A DNA stretch of 64,000 nucleotides from contig DASPKX010000069.1 in the NCBI GenBank assembly GCA_035627835.1, positions 1 to 64,000 on the forward strand. The letters are read 5' to 3'. Below the pieces are notes generated by a model. The model worked only from the letters and a program-made list of their open reading frames with translations, was not told where the DNA came from and did not search any database. The position numbers and the translations under genes are program-made. Shown here in pieces: positions 34,143 through 43,261 of this stretch. Within the stretch, counting starts at the first letter, position 1. Each line of letters starts with the position of its first letter. Source of the stretch: DASPKX01 sp035627835 (GTDB lineage Bacteria; Verrucomicrobiota; Verrucomicrobiia; Limisphaerales; SXQI01).

Positions 34143-34642
34143 TGAAGATTAATATCAGTATTAAGGGCCGGACGGCAATTGGAATCGGGACGCTGCGCTT
34201 GCCGGCGCCACGTGTTATTGCCCCAAATGCTCGAAGAACGGGCTGCTTCGCTGCCACAGCCGCACCGTGCGTCCCCTGTTTTTTCGCGAATCATCTGCGG
34301 GCCTGCCCAATGTCCAGCTTCCAGAGCCCATTCTCCTTGGCTTAAGCATGTGCGTGTTCCGCTCCTGACATCGCCATATCGCTGCACATAAGCGATGGCG
34401 CGGGTTTGTCGTAGAAGCCGTCTCAGAAATACCCAAGCAGCGTCTTGCGGGTTTTCTGGCCGGATGCTTCGTTGCTCCTGAGTCGCACATCCATGCGGAT
34501 ATGCTCCTTCGCCGCGCCTCGCCTCCAGCCAAAATCGCTCGCAATCCACTTGCTGGTTATTCATGAGACGGCTTCTAGTGAAGGCACGGCACGAGTGACT
34601 GGAGTGCGGAAGGAATGATAGAATAAGCTAACAAAATCAAAG
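34143..34642. other. intergenic region containing a MITE-like element
   Basis: No gene is convincing. A long minus-strand frame (34133-34564) is Arg/Cys-rich with no family resemblance and runs through the repeat element, so I treat it as spurious. The main content is the inverted-repeat element at 34412-34577. Confidence 0.5.
34412..34577. mobile_element. MITE-like element, 166 bp with 14-bp perfect terminal inverted repeats
   Basis: TAGAAGCCGTCTCA at 34412-34425 is exactly inverted at 34564-34577. The 138 bases between have no gene of their own. A third copy of the end sequence, with one mismatch (TAGAAGCCGTCCCA), lies at 33130-33143 without a partner. This suggests a non-autonomous element mobilised by a transposase elsewhere, or a dispersed repeat whose ends are transposase sites. 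A short target duplication was not obvious. Confidence 0.6.
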
Positions 34643-34663
34643 ATGGCGGCGTACAACCTACTC

Positions 34664-35206
34664 ATGAAAGCCTTCCGACGCATCATCCTTGCTTCCGCCG
34701 CGGCCGCTTGCATTGGACACGCCTGCGGACAACTCCTCCCTCCGGAAGGTGACGGCGCCGCCGGAGGAGCGAAGGCAGTAGAACTGCCAATGCTTCAAGG
34801 CGCGTGGCAAGGGTTCCGAGAGGAGAATGTGTTCAGCGATCAACCGCCCGAGAAGGTCACGATCACGATCACTGGTTCCGCCTTGCGCTTCCATCGCGAG
34901 ACAAACTTTTGGTTTGAGACAACCTTCACCCTGCCAGCGGGAACAAATCCGCAACAATTGCACGCCACGATCAAGGCCGCGCCAGCCCCACAGGCGGACA
35001 GTGTTGGCCAAGTCGTCGGCGCAATCATCAAGGTCGAACATGACACGCTAACAATTGCGGATTACCCGATAAATGAACCCGCGCCTAAAACTTTTGCAGA
35101 GGCGAAGGGGCGTTATGTGCTCAAGAAAGTTCAACCTCCCGCTAAGACAAGCGAATCCAAGGTTCCTGAAAAGAGTGCGACGCAGAAAATCACCCCGCTA
35201 GGCTGA
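34664..35206 (+). CDS. exported TIGR03067-like (lipocalin-like) protein
   Basis: About 180 residues with a signal peptide (MKAFRRIILASAAAACIGHACG). An in-frame ATG at 34643 adds seven residues ahead of the basic signal start and is less likely. The core LQGAWQGFREENVFSD, VTITGSALRFHRETNFWF and the later DTLTIADY plus RYVLKK segment follow the beta-strand pattern of TIGR03067 domains, which are common in Planctomycetes and Verrucomicrobia and of unknown role. The last 25 residues are a Lys/Ser-rich tail. It stands alone between the MITE-like element and a convergent response-regulator gene. Confidence 0.65.
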   Translation: MKAFRRIILASAAAACIGHACGQLLPPEGDGAAGGAKAVELPMLQGAWQGFREENVFSDQPPEKVTITITGSALRFHRETNFWFETTFTLPAGTNPQQLHATIKAAPAPQADSVGQVVGAIIKVEHDTLTIADYPINEPAPKTFAEAKGRYVLKKVQPPAKTSESKVPEKSATQKITPLG

Positions 35207-35235
35207 ATATGACTCGGTGACGTTGCTGTGGTGAG

Positions 35236-35688
35236 TCAATGCGCAGCGGCGCTGCGGTGGCCGCAGAACTCGACTGCCATTTCCTCAAACAATGCTTGGA
35301 GATCTTCCAGGCGCGCCGGTTTCTCGAGCACTTTGTTGGCGCCGACTTTTTTCGCGGCCTCGAACTGGGCCGGGTTGGCCGAGCCGGTCAGGATAATCAC
35401 CGGCAGATCGCACAATGGCGGCTCCTGGGCGCGAATCCACTCGACGAGGTCGGTCCCTGTTTCACCGTCCATGAGCAAGTCGGTGAGGATCACGTTGGGC
35501 ATGGGATAAGTGGCACGATCGGCGTACATCCCTGCGCCGAGGAGGTACGCGCGGGCTTCGCTGCCATTACGGCAAACTGCGGAGAGTCCGCATAAGCCCC
35601 GCGTGAGAAGAGCGCGCCGGATGAGCAAGGCGTCATTGGCGTTGTTCTCCACCACCAGGAACCTCGAATGGTCATTGGTCTGTTCCAA
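35236..35688 (-). CDS. single-domain response regulator (Rcp1-like)
   Basis: A 150-residue CheY-like receiver. The acidic pocket VVENNAND, the phospho-acceptor in VILTDLLMDGETG, the Thr in VIILTGS and the Lys in VLEKPARLEDL are all present. An inserted loop before the acceptor (LLGAGMYADRATYPM) is typical of Rcp1-type regulators that serve phytochrome-like or soluble kinases. Translation appears to start with a TTG at 35688, as an in-frame stop lies 12 bases upstream and no ATG follows before the first strand. No kinase is adjacent; the hybrid kinase at 53598 is far away. The partner is unknown. Confidence 0.88.
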   Translation of the reverse strand: MEQTNDHSRFLVVENNANDALLIRRALLTRGLCGLSAVCRNGSEARAYLLGAGMYADRATYPMPNVILTDLLMDGETGTDLVEWIRAQEPPLCDLPVIILTGSANPAQFEAAKKVGANKVLEKPARLEDLQALFEEMAVEFCGHRSAAAH

Positions 35689-35922
35689 TGGTTTTAATCA
35701 ACCTCAAGGCGGCCAAGGCATCAATTGGCGCGCCCCCGAGTTTGCTTGTGATTCACGCCTGAAGGAACCAAGGGGGTAACTTCCCGATAGCGGCCCCTTT
35801 CGGGTGGAGGGGTTTTCCGCCTGATGGGAGGTGGAGGAAGATTAGGGGCGCGAACGGAACGCGTCCGCATCTGCCTTGGCTGAGACTTCAGCGGAGAGGT
35901 TTAAGAGAATGGACGCCGAGGG

Positions 35923-36507
35923 ATGTTCGGGATTGAATGCCGCACACAAATGGTTTGCAGGGTCGCGACACTCGAGGACTTGCCCGCGATCCGGGAGCTG
36001 ATCCCGGTTTCGGTGCGCGGGTTGAGCAGGGATTTGTACACCACGGAACAGATCGAGAGCGCGCTTGTCCATGTGTTCGGGCCGGACACGCAATTGATCG
36101 TGGATGGGACGTATTTCGTTGTGGAACACGACGGGAAGTTGATCGGCTGCGGAGGGTGGAGCCGGCGAGCGGCGATTTTCGGCGGGGATCAGATGAAAGG
36201 AGCGGTCGACCCTTTGTTGGATCCACTGCGCGACCCCGCGCGGGTGCGGGCGTTTTTTGTGCATCCAGAATGGGCGCGGCGTGGAATTGGAACGCTGCTG
36301 CTGAAGGCGAGCGCTGAGGGGGCGGAGCGAGGGGGATTCTCCACGTTCGAATTGGTCGGGACGTTGCCCGGAGAACGGTTGTATCGGCAGCACGGTTTTG
36401 AGTTGGTGGAGCGAATCCAGCATCCTTTGGAACCGGGATTGAGCATCGAGTGGGTTCGAATGCGCGCGCCGGTAAAAGTGGTGTTGGAGTCACTGGCAGC
36501 ACGATGA
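35923..36507 (+). CDS. GNAT family N-acetyltransferase
   Basis: A 194-residue acetyl-CoA-dependent acetyltransferase. The motif A region reads VRAFFVHPEWARRGIGTLLL, with the Q/RxxGxG/A pyrophosphate loop as RRGIGT; motif B is LYRQHGFELVER. Strands before it (YFVVEHDGKLIGCGGWSR) complete the fold. The substrate is unknown. Its stop overlaps the start of the ABC ATPase gene by four bases (ATGA at 36504-36507), so the two are translated together. Toxin-like GNATs usually pair with a DUF1778 antitoxin, absent here; a metabolic or modifying enzyme is more likely. Confidence 0.9.
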   Translation: MFGIECRTQMVCRVATLEDLPAIRELIPVSVRGLSRDLYTTEQIESALVHVFGPDTQLIVDGTYFVVEHDGKLIGCGGWSRRAAIFGGDQMKGAVDPLLDPLRDPARVRAFFVHPEWARRGIGTLLLKASAEGAERGGFSTFELVGTLPGERLYRQHGFELVERIQHPLEPGLSIEWVRMRAPVKVVLESLAAR

Positions 36508-37526
36508 ATGCGGTCGAGCTTCATGCGGTTGCCAAGTCGTTCCGCGCGGGAAAGCAGGAGGTGCGCGCGGTTACAGGTGTGTCGTTGACCGTGGTTCGGG
36601 GCGAGTATTTTGTGTTGGTCGGGCCGTCCGGCTCGGGCAAGACGACGCTGCTGCGGCTGATAGCTGGCCTTGAGGAGGTCTCGGCGGGAACGATCAACTT
36701 CCCTGCCCTCGCGAGTCGCGCCACCCAGGGTGAAATGGTGGCGATGGTGTTTCAGTCACCGGCGTTGTTCCCCCACTTGAACGTGGCGCAGAACATTGGC
36801 TTTAGCCTCATGCTGGTAAAGAAGCCGAAGTCGGAAGTGGACGCCACAAGCCGCAGAATCGCCGAGCAGCTCGGATTGGCCGGTTTGCTGCAGCGCATGC
36901 CTTCCGAGCTTTCGGGGGGTGAGCAGCAGCGTGTGGCGCTGGGTCGGGCCTTGGCGCAAGACGCAGCGATCGTGCTGCTGGATGAGCCGTTGTCCAACCT
37001 CGATTTGGGAAGCCGAACACGGATTCGGCGGGAGTTGAAGCAGGCGCAAAGGCGAACAGGGAAAACATTCATCCATGTTACCCATGACCAGGGGGAGGCC
37101 ATGGCCTTGGCCGACCGCATGGCCGTGTTGAAGAATGGCGAGCTTCAGCAACTGGGCAAGCCGATGGAGGTTTATCAGGAGCCGAAGAACCTCTTCGTGG
37201 CACGGTTTATTGGGCAGCCAGAAATGAACATTCTTCCTGCGGAGTTGTTGGCCGAAGTGGGACTGCCGCCCGGCGCAAAAGGCATGGTCGCGGGGTTTCG
37301 GCCCGAGGCTACAAAGTTCGTTCATAGCGATGCGGCGGGAACACGTTGGCGGATTACCGCAGTCGAGGCGTTCGGGTGGGAACAACATGTCTGGGCGAGC
37401 AATGGTGAGTTTGAAGTCGCCGCGCGAGCGCCCGCCAAAGCGCCGTTCGAATGCGGGGATGCTGTGCGGGTTGAAGCGGCGAAAACGCTAATGTTCGATG
37501 CGGTGACAGGCGTCCGCGCCCGTTGA
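36504..37526 (+). CDS. ABC transporter ATP-binding protein, PotA/MalK/UgpC type
   Basis: A 340-residue ATPase using the ATG at 36504. Visible: Walker A GPSGSGKTT, the Q loop in MVFQSPALFPHLNVAQN, the signature LSGGEQQRVALGRAL, Walker B IVLLDEPLSNLD, the switch His in FIHVTHDQGEA, and a C-terminal TOBE region (VAGFRPEATKF onwards). This subclass serves importers of sugars, polyamines, iron or sulfate. There is no permease or binding protein in the neighbourhood, so it may energise a transporter coded elsewhere, as MsmK-type ATPases do. It overlaps the acetyltransferase gene, which may hint at a modified substrate. Confidence 0.92.
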   Translation: MNAVELHAVAKSFRAGKQEVRAVTGVSLTVVRGEYFVLVGPSGSGKTTLLRLIAGLEEVSAGTINFPALASRATQGEMVAMVFQSPALFPHLNVAQNIGFSLMLVKKPKSEVDATSRRIAEQLGLAGLLQRMPSELSGGEQQRVALGRALAQDAAIVLLDEPLSNLDLGSRTRIRRELKQAQRRTGKTFIHVTHDQGEAMALADRMAVLKNGELQQLGKPMEVYQEPKNLFVARFIGQPEMNILPAELLAEVGLPPGAKGMVAGFRPEATKFVHSDAAGTRWRITAVEAFGWEQHVWASNGEFEVAARAPAKAPFECGDAVRVEAAKTLMFDAVTGVRAR

Positions 37527-37566
37527 GCGGGCTTGGTATGCCAGAGGCGAGCGCTACAGTTTTTCT

Positions 37567-37788
37567 ATGGATCGAGCGATTGTATTCAAGAGTCTGGACC
37601 CGGCGGCAGCGGAGTTGGTGTGCTCCCGGCTGCGGGCGGCTGGTTTTCACGCAGAGGTCGAGCATGAGCTTTCGGCCACTACAGCCACGGGCTGGACATT
37701 AGGCGCGGGCGGGATTCGCGTGGCGGTGCCAGCGGGGGAAGCAGTGGACGCAAAGGCGTTGCTGGACGCTGAAAACTCACAAGCTTAA
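37567..37788 (+). CDS. DUF2007-like small protein
   Basis: A 73-residue protein with the DUF2007 pattern: an opening strand (IVFKSLDPAAAELVCSRLRA) with a helix that scans two-layer ligand pockets, then GFHAEVEHE and GGIRVAVPAGEAVDAKALLD. These short ferredoxin-like proteins are described as putative signal-transducing or metal-sensing modules; the function is unproven. It ends two bases before the GlcD-type gene, so they are probably cotranscribed, and it lies 40 bases after the ABC ATPase. Confidence 0.7.
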   Translation: MDRAIVFKSLDPAAAELVCSRLRAAGFHAEVEHELSATTATGWTLGAGGIRVAVPAGEAVDAKALLDAENSQA

Positions 37789-37790
37789 CC

Positions 37791-39161
37791 ATGCCCGCGC
37801 CATCTCCTCTGAAACGGCTGCAGAAACAACTCCGGCCCGGCGAACTCGTTTTCGATGAACCGACGCTAAAGGCGCATGCGGGCGACAAATGGTTCGCGGC
37901 GGCGATGCCGGAAGCGGTCGCGTTTCCAACGGACACCGCAGCGGTGTCGAAAGTTCTAGCCTTTGCGTCGAGGCACAAAATCCCAGTCACCGCCCGAGGC
38001 GCTGGGTATGGGTATGTTGGCGGATGCGTTCCGAGCAAGGGTGGGATCGCCCTTTCGTTAATGCGCATGAACCGCATCCTCGAGATCAATCCGGATGATT
38101 TCGTGGCTGTAGTGCAGCCGGGCGTTCTTACCGAGCACCTGCAGAAGGAGGTGGAGAAAGTGCGTCGGTTTTATCCGCCGGATCCAGCCAGCCGCGCCGA
38201 TTGCAGCATCGGGGGGAATATCGCGACGAACGCGGGGGGGCCGAGGTGCCTCAAGTACGGCGTCACCCGCGAATATGTGCTGGGGCTGGAGGTTGTATTA
38301 GCCGACGGAACGATTGCGCGTGTCGGCGGGCGGACGCACAAGAACAAGACGGGGTTCGACCTGGCGAAGCTCTTCGTGGGGTCCGAGGGAATGCTGGGAG
38401 TCGTCACAGAAGCGACCTTGAAGCTCCTTCCCCTGCCCCCTTTTCGTGCCTGCCTGGCGGTGGGATATCGCTCGATGAAAGAGGCCAATGCGGCCATTCG
38501 CGGCATTTTCAACAGCGGCTTGCTCCCCTGCGCTTTGGAGCTGGCCGACGATTTTACTTTAAGTGCGGCGCGCAAACGCACCAGGAGCCCACTGCTGGAA
38601 GGCTGCCGCGCCCACATGATAATCGAGCTGGATGGCCAGGAGAAATCGGTCCGGTCAGAGATGAAGGTCTTGGAAGCAGCCGTAGGCACACCGATCACGG
38701 TGGCGCGCGCCTTTGGACCCGAAGCGTGCGAGAAGATTTGGCAGATTCGGCGTGAGTTTTCGTATTCCCTGCGCGACACCGGCCTGACAAAGCTAAACGA
38801 GGATATCGTGGTGCCGCGCGGCCGCTTGGAAGAGTTGTTCGGGTTCGCAGGCGAATTGCAAGCGAAGCACGGGTTGCAGGTGGCGTGCTTCGGACATGCG
38901 GGCGATGGGAACATCCACGTGAATGTGATGGTCGATTTAACCAAGCCCGGTGCACAGAAGAAATCGGAAGCGGCCCTGGATGATTTGTTTAAAAAGATCG
39001 TGGCTTTGGGTGGGGCGATCACGGGGGAGCATGGGATTGGCCTGGCCAAGAAGACCTGGTGGCCGTTGGCCGTTTCGAAAGAGGTGCGCGGGTTGCATCA
39101 CAGGGTTAAGTCCGCGTTGGATCCGGACGGCATCCTGAATCCTGGGAAGTTCTTAGGTTAG
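37791..39161 (+). CDS. glcD: FAD-binding oxidase, glycolate/D-lactate dehydrogenase type
   Basis: A 456-residue flavoprotein of the FAD-binding type-4 family. The PP-loop appears as VTARGAGYGYVGGCVPSKGG, followed by the FAD-contact segment SIGGNIATNAGGPRCLKYGVT. The C-terminal half has the catalytic GHAGDGNIHVNVMVD, and GAITGEHGIGLAKK near the end. Substrates of this group are 2-hydroxy acids such as glycolate or D-lactate. The Fe-S partner GlcF and the second subunit GlcE are not in the window, so the enzyme may work alone in the manner of D-lactate dehydrogenases, and the symbol is by family only. Confidence 0.88.
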   Translation: MPAPSPLKRLQKQLRPGELVFDEPTLKAHAGDKWFAAAMPEAVAFPTDTAAVSKVLAFASRHKIPVTARGAGYGYVGGCVPSKGGIALSLMRMNRILEINPDDFVAVVQPGVLTEHLQKEVEKVRRFYPPDPASRADCSIGGNIATNAGGPRCLKYGVTREYVLGLEVVLADGTIARVGGRTHKNKTGFDLAKLFVGSEGMLGVVTEATLKLLPLPPFRACLAVGYRSMKEANAAIRGIFNSGLLPCALELADDFTLSAARKRTRSPLLEGCRAHMIIELDGQEKSVRSEMKVLEAAVGTPITVARAFGPEACEKIWQIRREFSYSLRDTGLTKLNEDIVVPRGRLEELFGFAGELQAKHGLQVACFGHAGDGNIHVNVMVDLTKPGAQKKSEAALDDLFKKIVALGGAITGEHGIGLAKKTWWPLAVSKEVRGLHHRVKSALDPDGILNPGKFLG

Positions 39162-39211
39162 AGGGGATTAAAATCCGCCACTATGGCATGCATTTGTCGC
39201 CTTGATTGGCG

Positions 39212-39544
39212 ATGGGGCGGACGCATACTGCGGGCGTGGCCGAAAACGCGAAAGAGCATCACCTACGAGTCGCCCTCGGGTCTGGGGAAAGTTTGGAAAA
39301 AGGGCTGAAGGACCGCGCATCAGTGATTATTGGGCGCGACGCCTCGTGTGACATCATCATCCACGACGCCAAAGCTTCCCGCAAACATTGCCGCTTAAGC
39401 CGGAATGGAGCGGAGTATCTGCTCGAGGACCTTGGCTCACGCAATGGCACCCTGGTGAATGGGGTGAAGATCAGCGGGCCGATGACTCTGCAGCACAAGC
39501 AGACGTTTCAGATTGGCGACACCATGTTCTTCATCGGGCAGTGA
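39212..39544 (+). CDS. FHA-domain protein
   Basis: A 110-residue single FHA domain that binds phosphothreonine peptides. The signature residues are visible: VIIGRDASCDIIIHD, KASRKHCRLSR, LEDLGSRNGTLVNG, followed by FQIGDTMFFI. With the ATG at 39212 the domain has only a 15-residue leader; a TTG six bases upstream is possible. No Ser/Thr kinase is nearby. It lies 50 bases after the GlcD-type gene on the same strand and converges on ftsH across a hairpin. Partners are unknown. Confidence 0.9.
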   Translation: MGRTHTAGVAENAKEHHLRVALGSGESLEKGLKDRASVIIGRDASCDIIIHDAKASRKHCRLSRNGAEYLLEDLGSRNGTLVNGVKISGPMTLQHKQTFQIGDTMFFIGQ

Positions 39545-39566
39545 GGGCCGCGGACGTGGCAAGACG

Positions 39567-39607
39567 AACACAGAGGGCGCAGAGGTAGGAACAGAGGACG
39601 CAGAGGG
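39567..39607. repeat. degenerate CACAGAGG-type repeat
   Basis: Two imperfect copies of AACACAGAGGGCGCAGAGG / AACAGAGGACGCAGAGGG lie head to tail between the FHA gene and the ftsH terminator. Similar 'cacagaggacgcagagg' units are scattered in intergenic DNA of Pedosphaera-like genomes. No coding value. Confidence 0.65.
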
Positions 39608-39654
39608 ACAAGCAGTAAGAAGCAAGACAGGGGCAAAGCTCACATCTTTAAAGC

Positions 39655-39684
39655 ACAACACCACGGTTGAAGCCGTGGTGTTGT
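39655..39684. terminator. bidirectional terminator between FHA gene and ftsH
   Basis: A perfect 12-pair stem (ACAACACCACGG at 39655-39666 with CCGTGGTGTTGT at 39673-39684) has a six-base loop. It lies 27 bases past the ftsH stop on the minus strand and about 110 past the FHA gene. The flanking T runs are modest (GCTTTAAA on the minus side, CGTTTA on the plus side), so efficiency is uncertain. Confidence 0.75.
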
Positions 39685-39711
39685 CGTTTACAGATTAATA
39701 ACCAAAGCGCC

Positions 39712-41721
<2,010 letters not shown>

Positions 41722-41761
41722 TTTGCAGGAGTAAAATGGGCTTAAATTAGCGCCACGAGGC

Positions 41762-41791
41762 ATGTTACGCAACCAAAGCGCCCTCAGTCAA
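41762..41791 (-). promoter_or_regulatory. candidate sigma-70-type promoter for ftsH
   Basis: On the minus strand TTGACT (41786-41791) and TAACAT (41762-41767) are 18 bases apart, about 40 bases before the ftsH ATG. The -35 matches five of six consensus bases, the -10 four. It would let ftsH be transcribed apart from tilS, which ends about 75 bases upstream. Confidence 0.4.
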
Positions 41792-41864
41792 ACCCGGTGA
41801 TTTGGCAGAAAACCAAGCCTTGCAGCGACGCACAATGAATCTGACAGCAGCGCGCCGCCAATGT

Positions 41865-43253
41865 TCAGGCGGTTGGAAGCCGCTTCCATTGCCAGAGAAG
41901 CAATTGGGAGGTGGCGGGAGTCACCTTCGCAAAGTCAGCGATACGCAACCCTTCCACCCAAAGGATTCGCCCATCGGCAGCCTCGGCCAGAACGCGCTTG
42001 CGGCGTTGGGCGGCAGGGACTTTGGCATTTGTGAAAAGATCCTGAAGCTTGGCGGCTTTCGGCAAACCAATGGGTTGGAAGCGGTCCCCGGGCTGCCAAT
42101 GACGAAGGCGGAAGCGGGCGCCGACAGCCGCAGCGTCAAACACCTCGGTGTCCGGAGTGCGCGGGCGATAGGCGTTGCCGGGGATGGTCACCCAAGACAC
42201 ATCCAACGAGGCAAATTGTGTCTCTCCGGGCTCTGAGACCTCGATCTCAAGCGAATCGGCAGCCACTACCAGTGGGGCGTCCTCAATGAGCTGCAACGCG
42301 CCGGAAAGATCGCGGCGAACACTCAACCGAGCAGCAACGGTAATTTTCCGTGGCGGCGATGCCCGAAGAGCCTCGACCAGCTCAAAGTCGGGAGTGAGGC
42401 TTAAATCGAGGAGTTGCTCGACGATGACGCGGCGCTGCAAGGCGAGGTGGAGCTTCTGAAAGTCTGCGGGCTTTGTGAGCCATACGCGCGCTTGCTGACC
42501 GAGGTAATCCCCTTCCGCGCTGAGCAGGTCCATGACGCGCAGCAGCGGGGCACGAATGTCACGCGCGGTTAAACGTCCAAGCAAAGGCAGCAGCTGGTGG
42601 CGAACACGATTGCGCTCGTAATCCATCGTTGCATTGGAAGCGTCCTCACGGAAAGGGAGCTTGCGGGCGGCAGCGAAGGATTCGAGTTCAGCGCGGCTGA
42701 TATCGAGAAAAGGCCGGATGTAATGGAGATCGGATTTCGCCTCAGACTGAGCTTTCCAGAGCATGCCGCGAAGGCCCTCGCTCCCCGCGCCGCGCAAAAG
42801 GCGCAGGAAGAACAGCTCGATTTGATCGTCCGCGTGGTGCGCAAGGAGAATGGAATTGGACCGACAATCTGCGGCAACCGTGGCCAGGAACTCACGGCGC
42901 AATTCGCGGGCGGCCATTTCGATGGAGATGCCGCTGGCGCCAGCGTGAGCTTTGACGTCCCCGGAGCCAATGGTGGCTTTGCAGCCGAGCAGAGCGGCTT
43001 GCTTTTCCACAAAGCGGGCGTCGGCACTACTCGCTTTCCCACGGAGCCGGTGATCGAAGTGAGCAACGTGAATGGACCAGCCGAACTCCGGTTGAAGATC
43101 GAAGAGGATGCGGAGCAAAGCCATCGAGTCGAGCCCTCCGGAAACCGCGACTACAATGCGCTCCCCTTTGGCCAGGAGGTTCCGTTCGATGATGTTCGCG
43201 CGAACCTTGGCAAGGATGGGATCCTGCGGCGGAGATGAGGGCTTACGTGGCAT
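41865..43253 (-). CDS. tilS: tRNA(Ile)-lysidine synthase
   Basis: Changes C34 of the CAU-anticodon isoleucine tRNA to lysidine, so that it reads AUA. The 462-residue protein has the ATP-pyrophosphatase PP-loop VVAVSGGLDSMALL near residue 34, the AHHADDQIELFFLRLLRG segment, the substrate-binding NATMDYERNRVRHQLLP, and a C-terminal region with WQPGDRFQPIGLPKAAKLQD, the usual TilS C-domain. The start codon ATG at 43253 is eight bases past the stop of the helicase gene, and ftsH follows, so it belongs to a helicase-tilS-ftsH series. Confidence 0.95.
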   Translation of the reverse strand: MPRKPSSPPQDPILAKVRANIIERNLLAKGERIVVAVSGGLDSMALLRILFDLQPEFGWSIHVAHFDHRLRGKASSADARFVEKQAALLGCKATIGSGDVKAHAGASGISIEMAARELRREFLATVAADCRSNSILLAHHADDQIELFFLRLLRGAGSEGLRGMLWKAQSEAKSDLHYIRPFLDISRAELESFAAARKLPFREDASNATMDYERNRVRHQLLPLLGRLTARDIRAPLLRVMDLLSAEGDYLGQQARVWLTKPADFQKLHLALQRRVIVEQLLDLSLTPDFELVEALRASPPRKITVAARLSVRRDLSGALQLIEDAPLVVAADSLEIEVSEPGETQFASLDVSWVTIPGNAYRPRTPDTEVFDAAAVGARFRLRHWQPGDRFQPIGLPKAAKLQDLFTNAKVPAAQRRKRVLAEAADGRILWVEGLRIADFAKVTPATSQLLLWQWKRLPTA

Positions 43254-43261
43254 GAGCGCGG

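Noticed and set aside
34133..34564. 143-residue minus-strand frame across the MITE-like element
   Set aside because: Arg/Cys-rich, spans a repeat element and overlaps the 3' side of a separate intergenic region; not protein-like.
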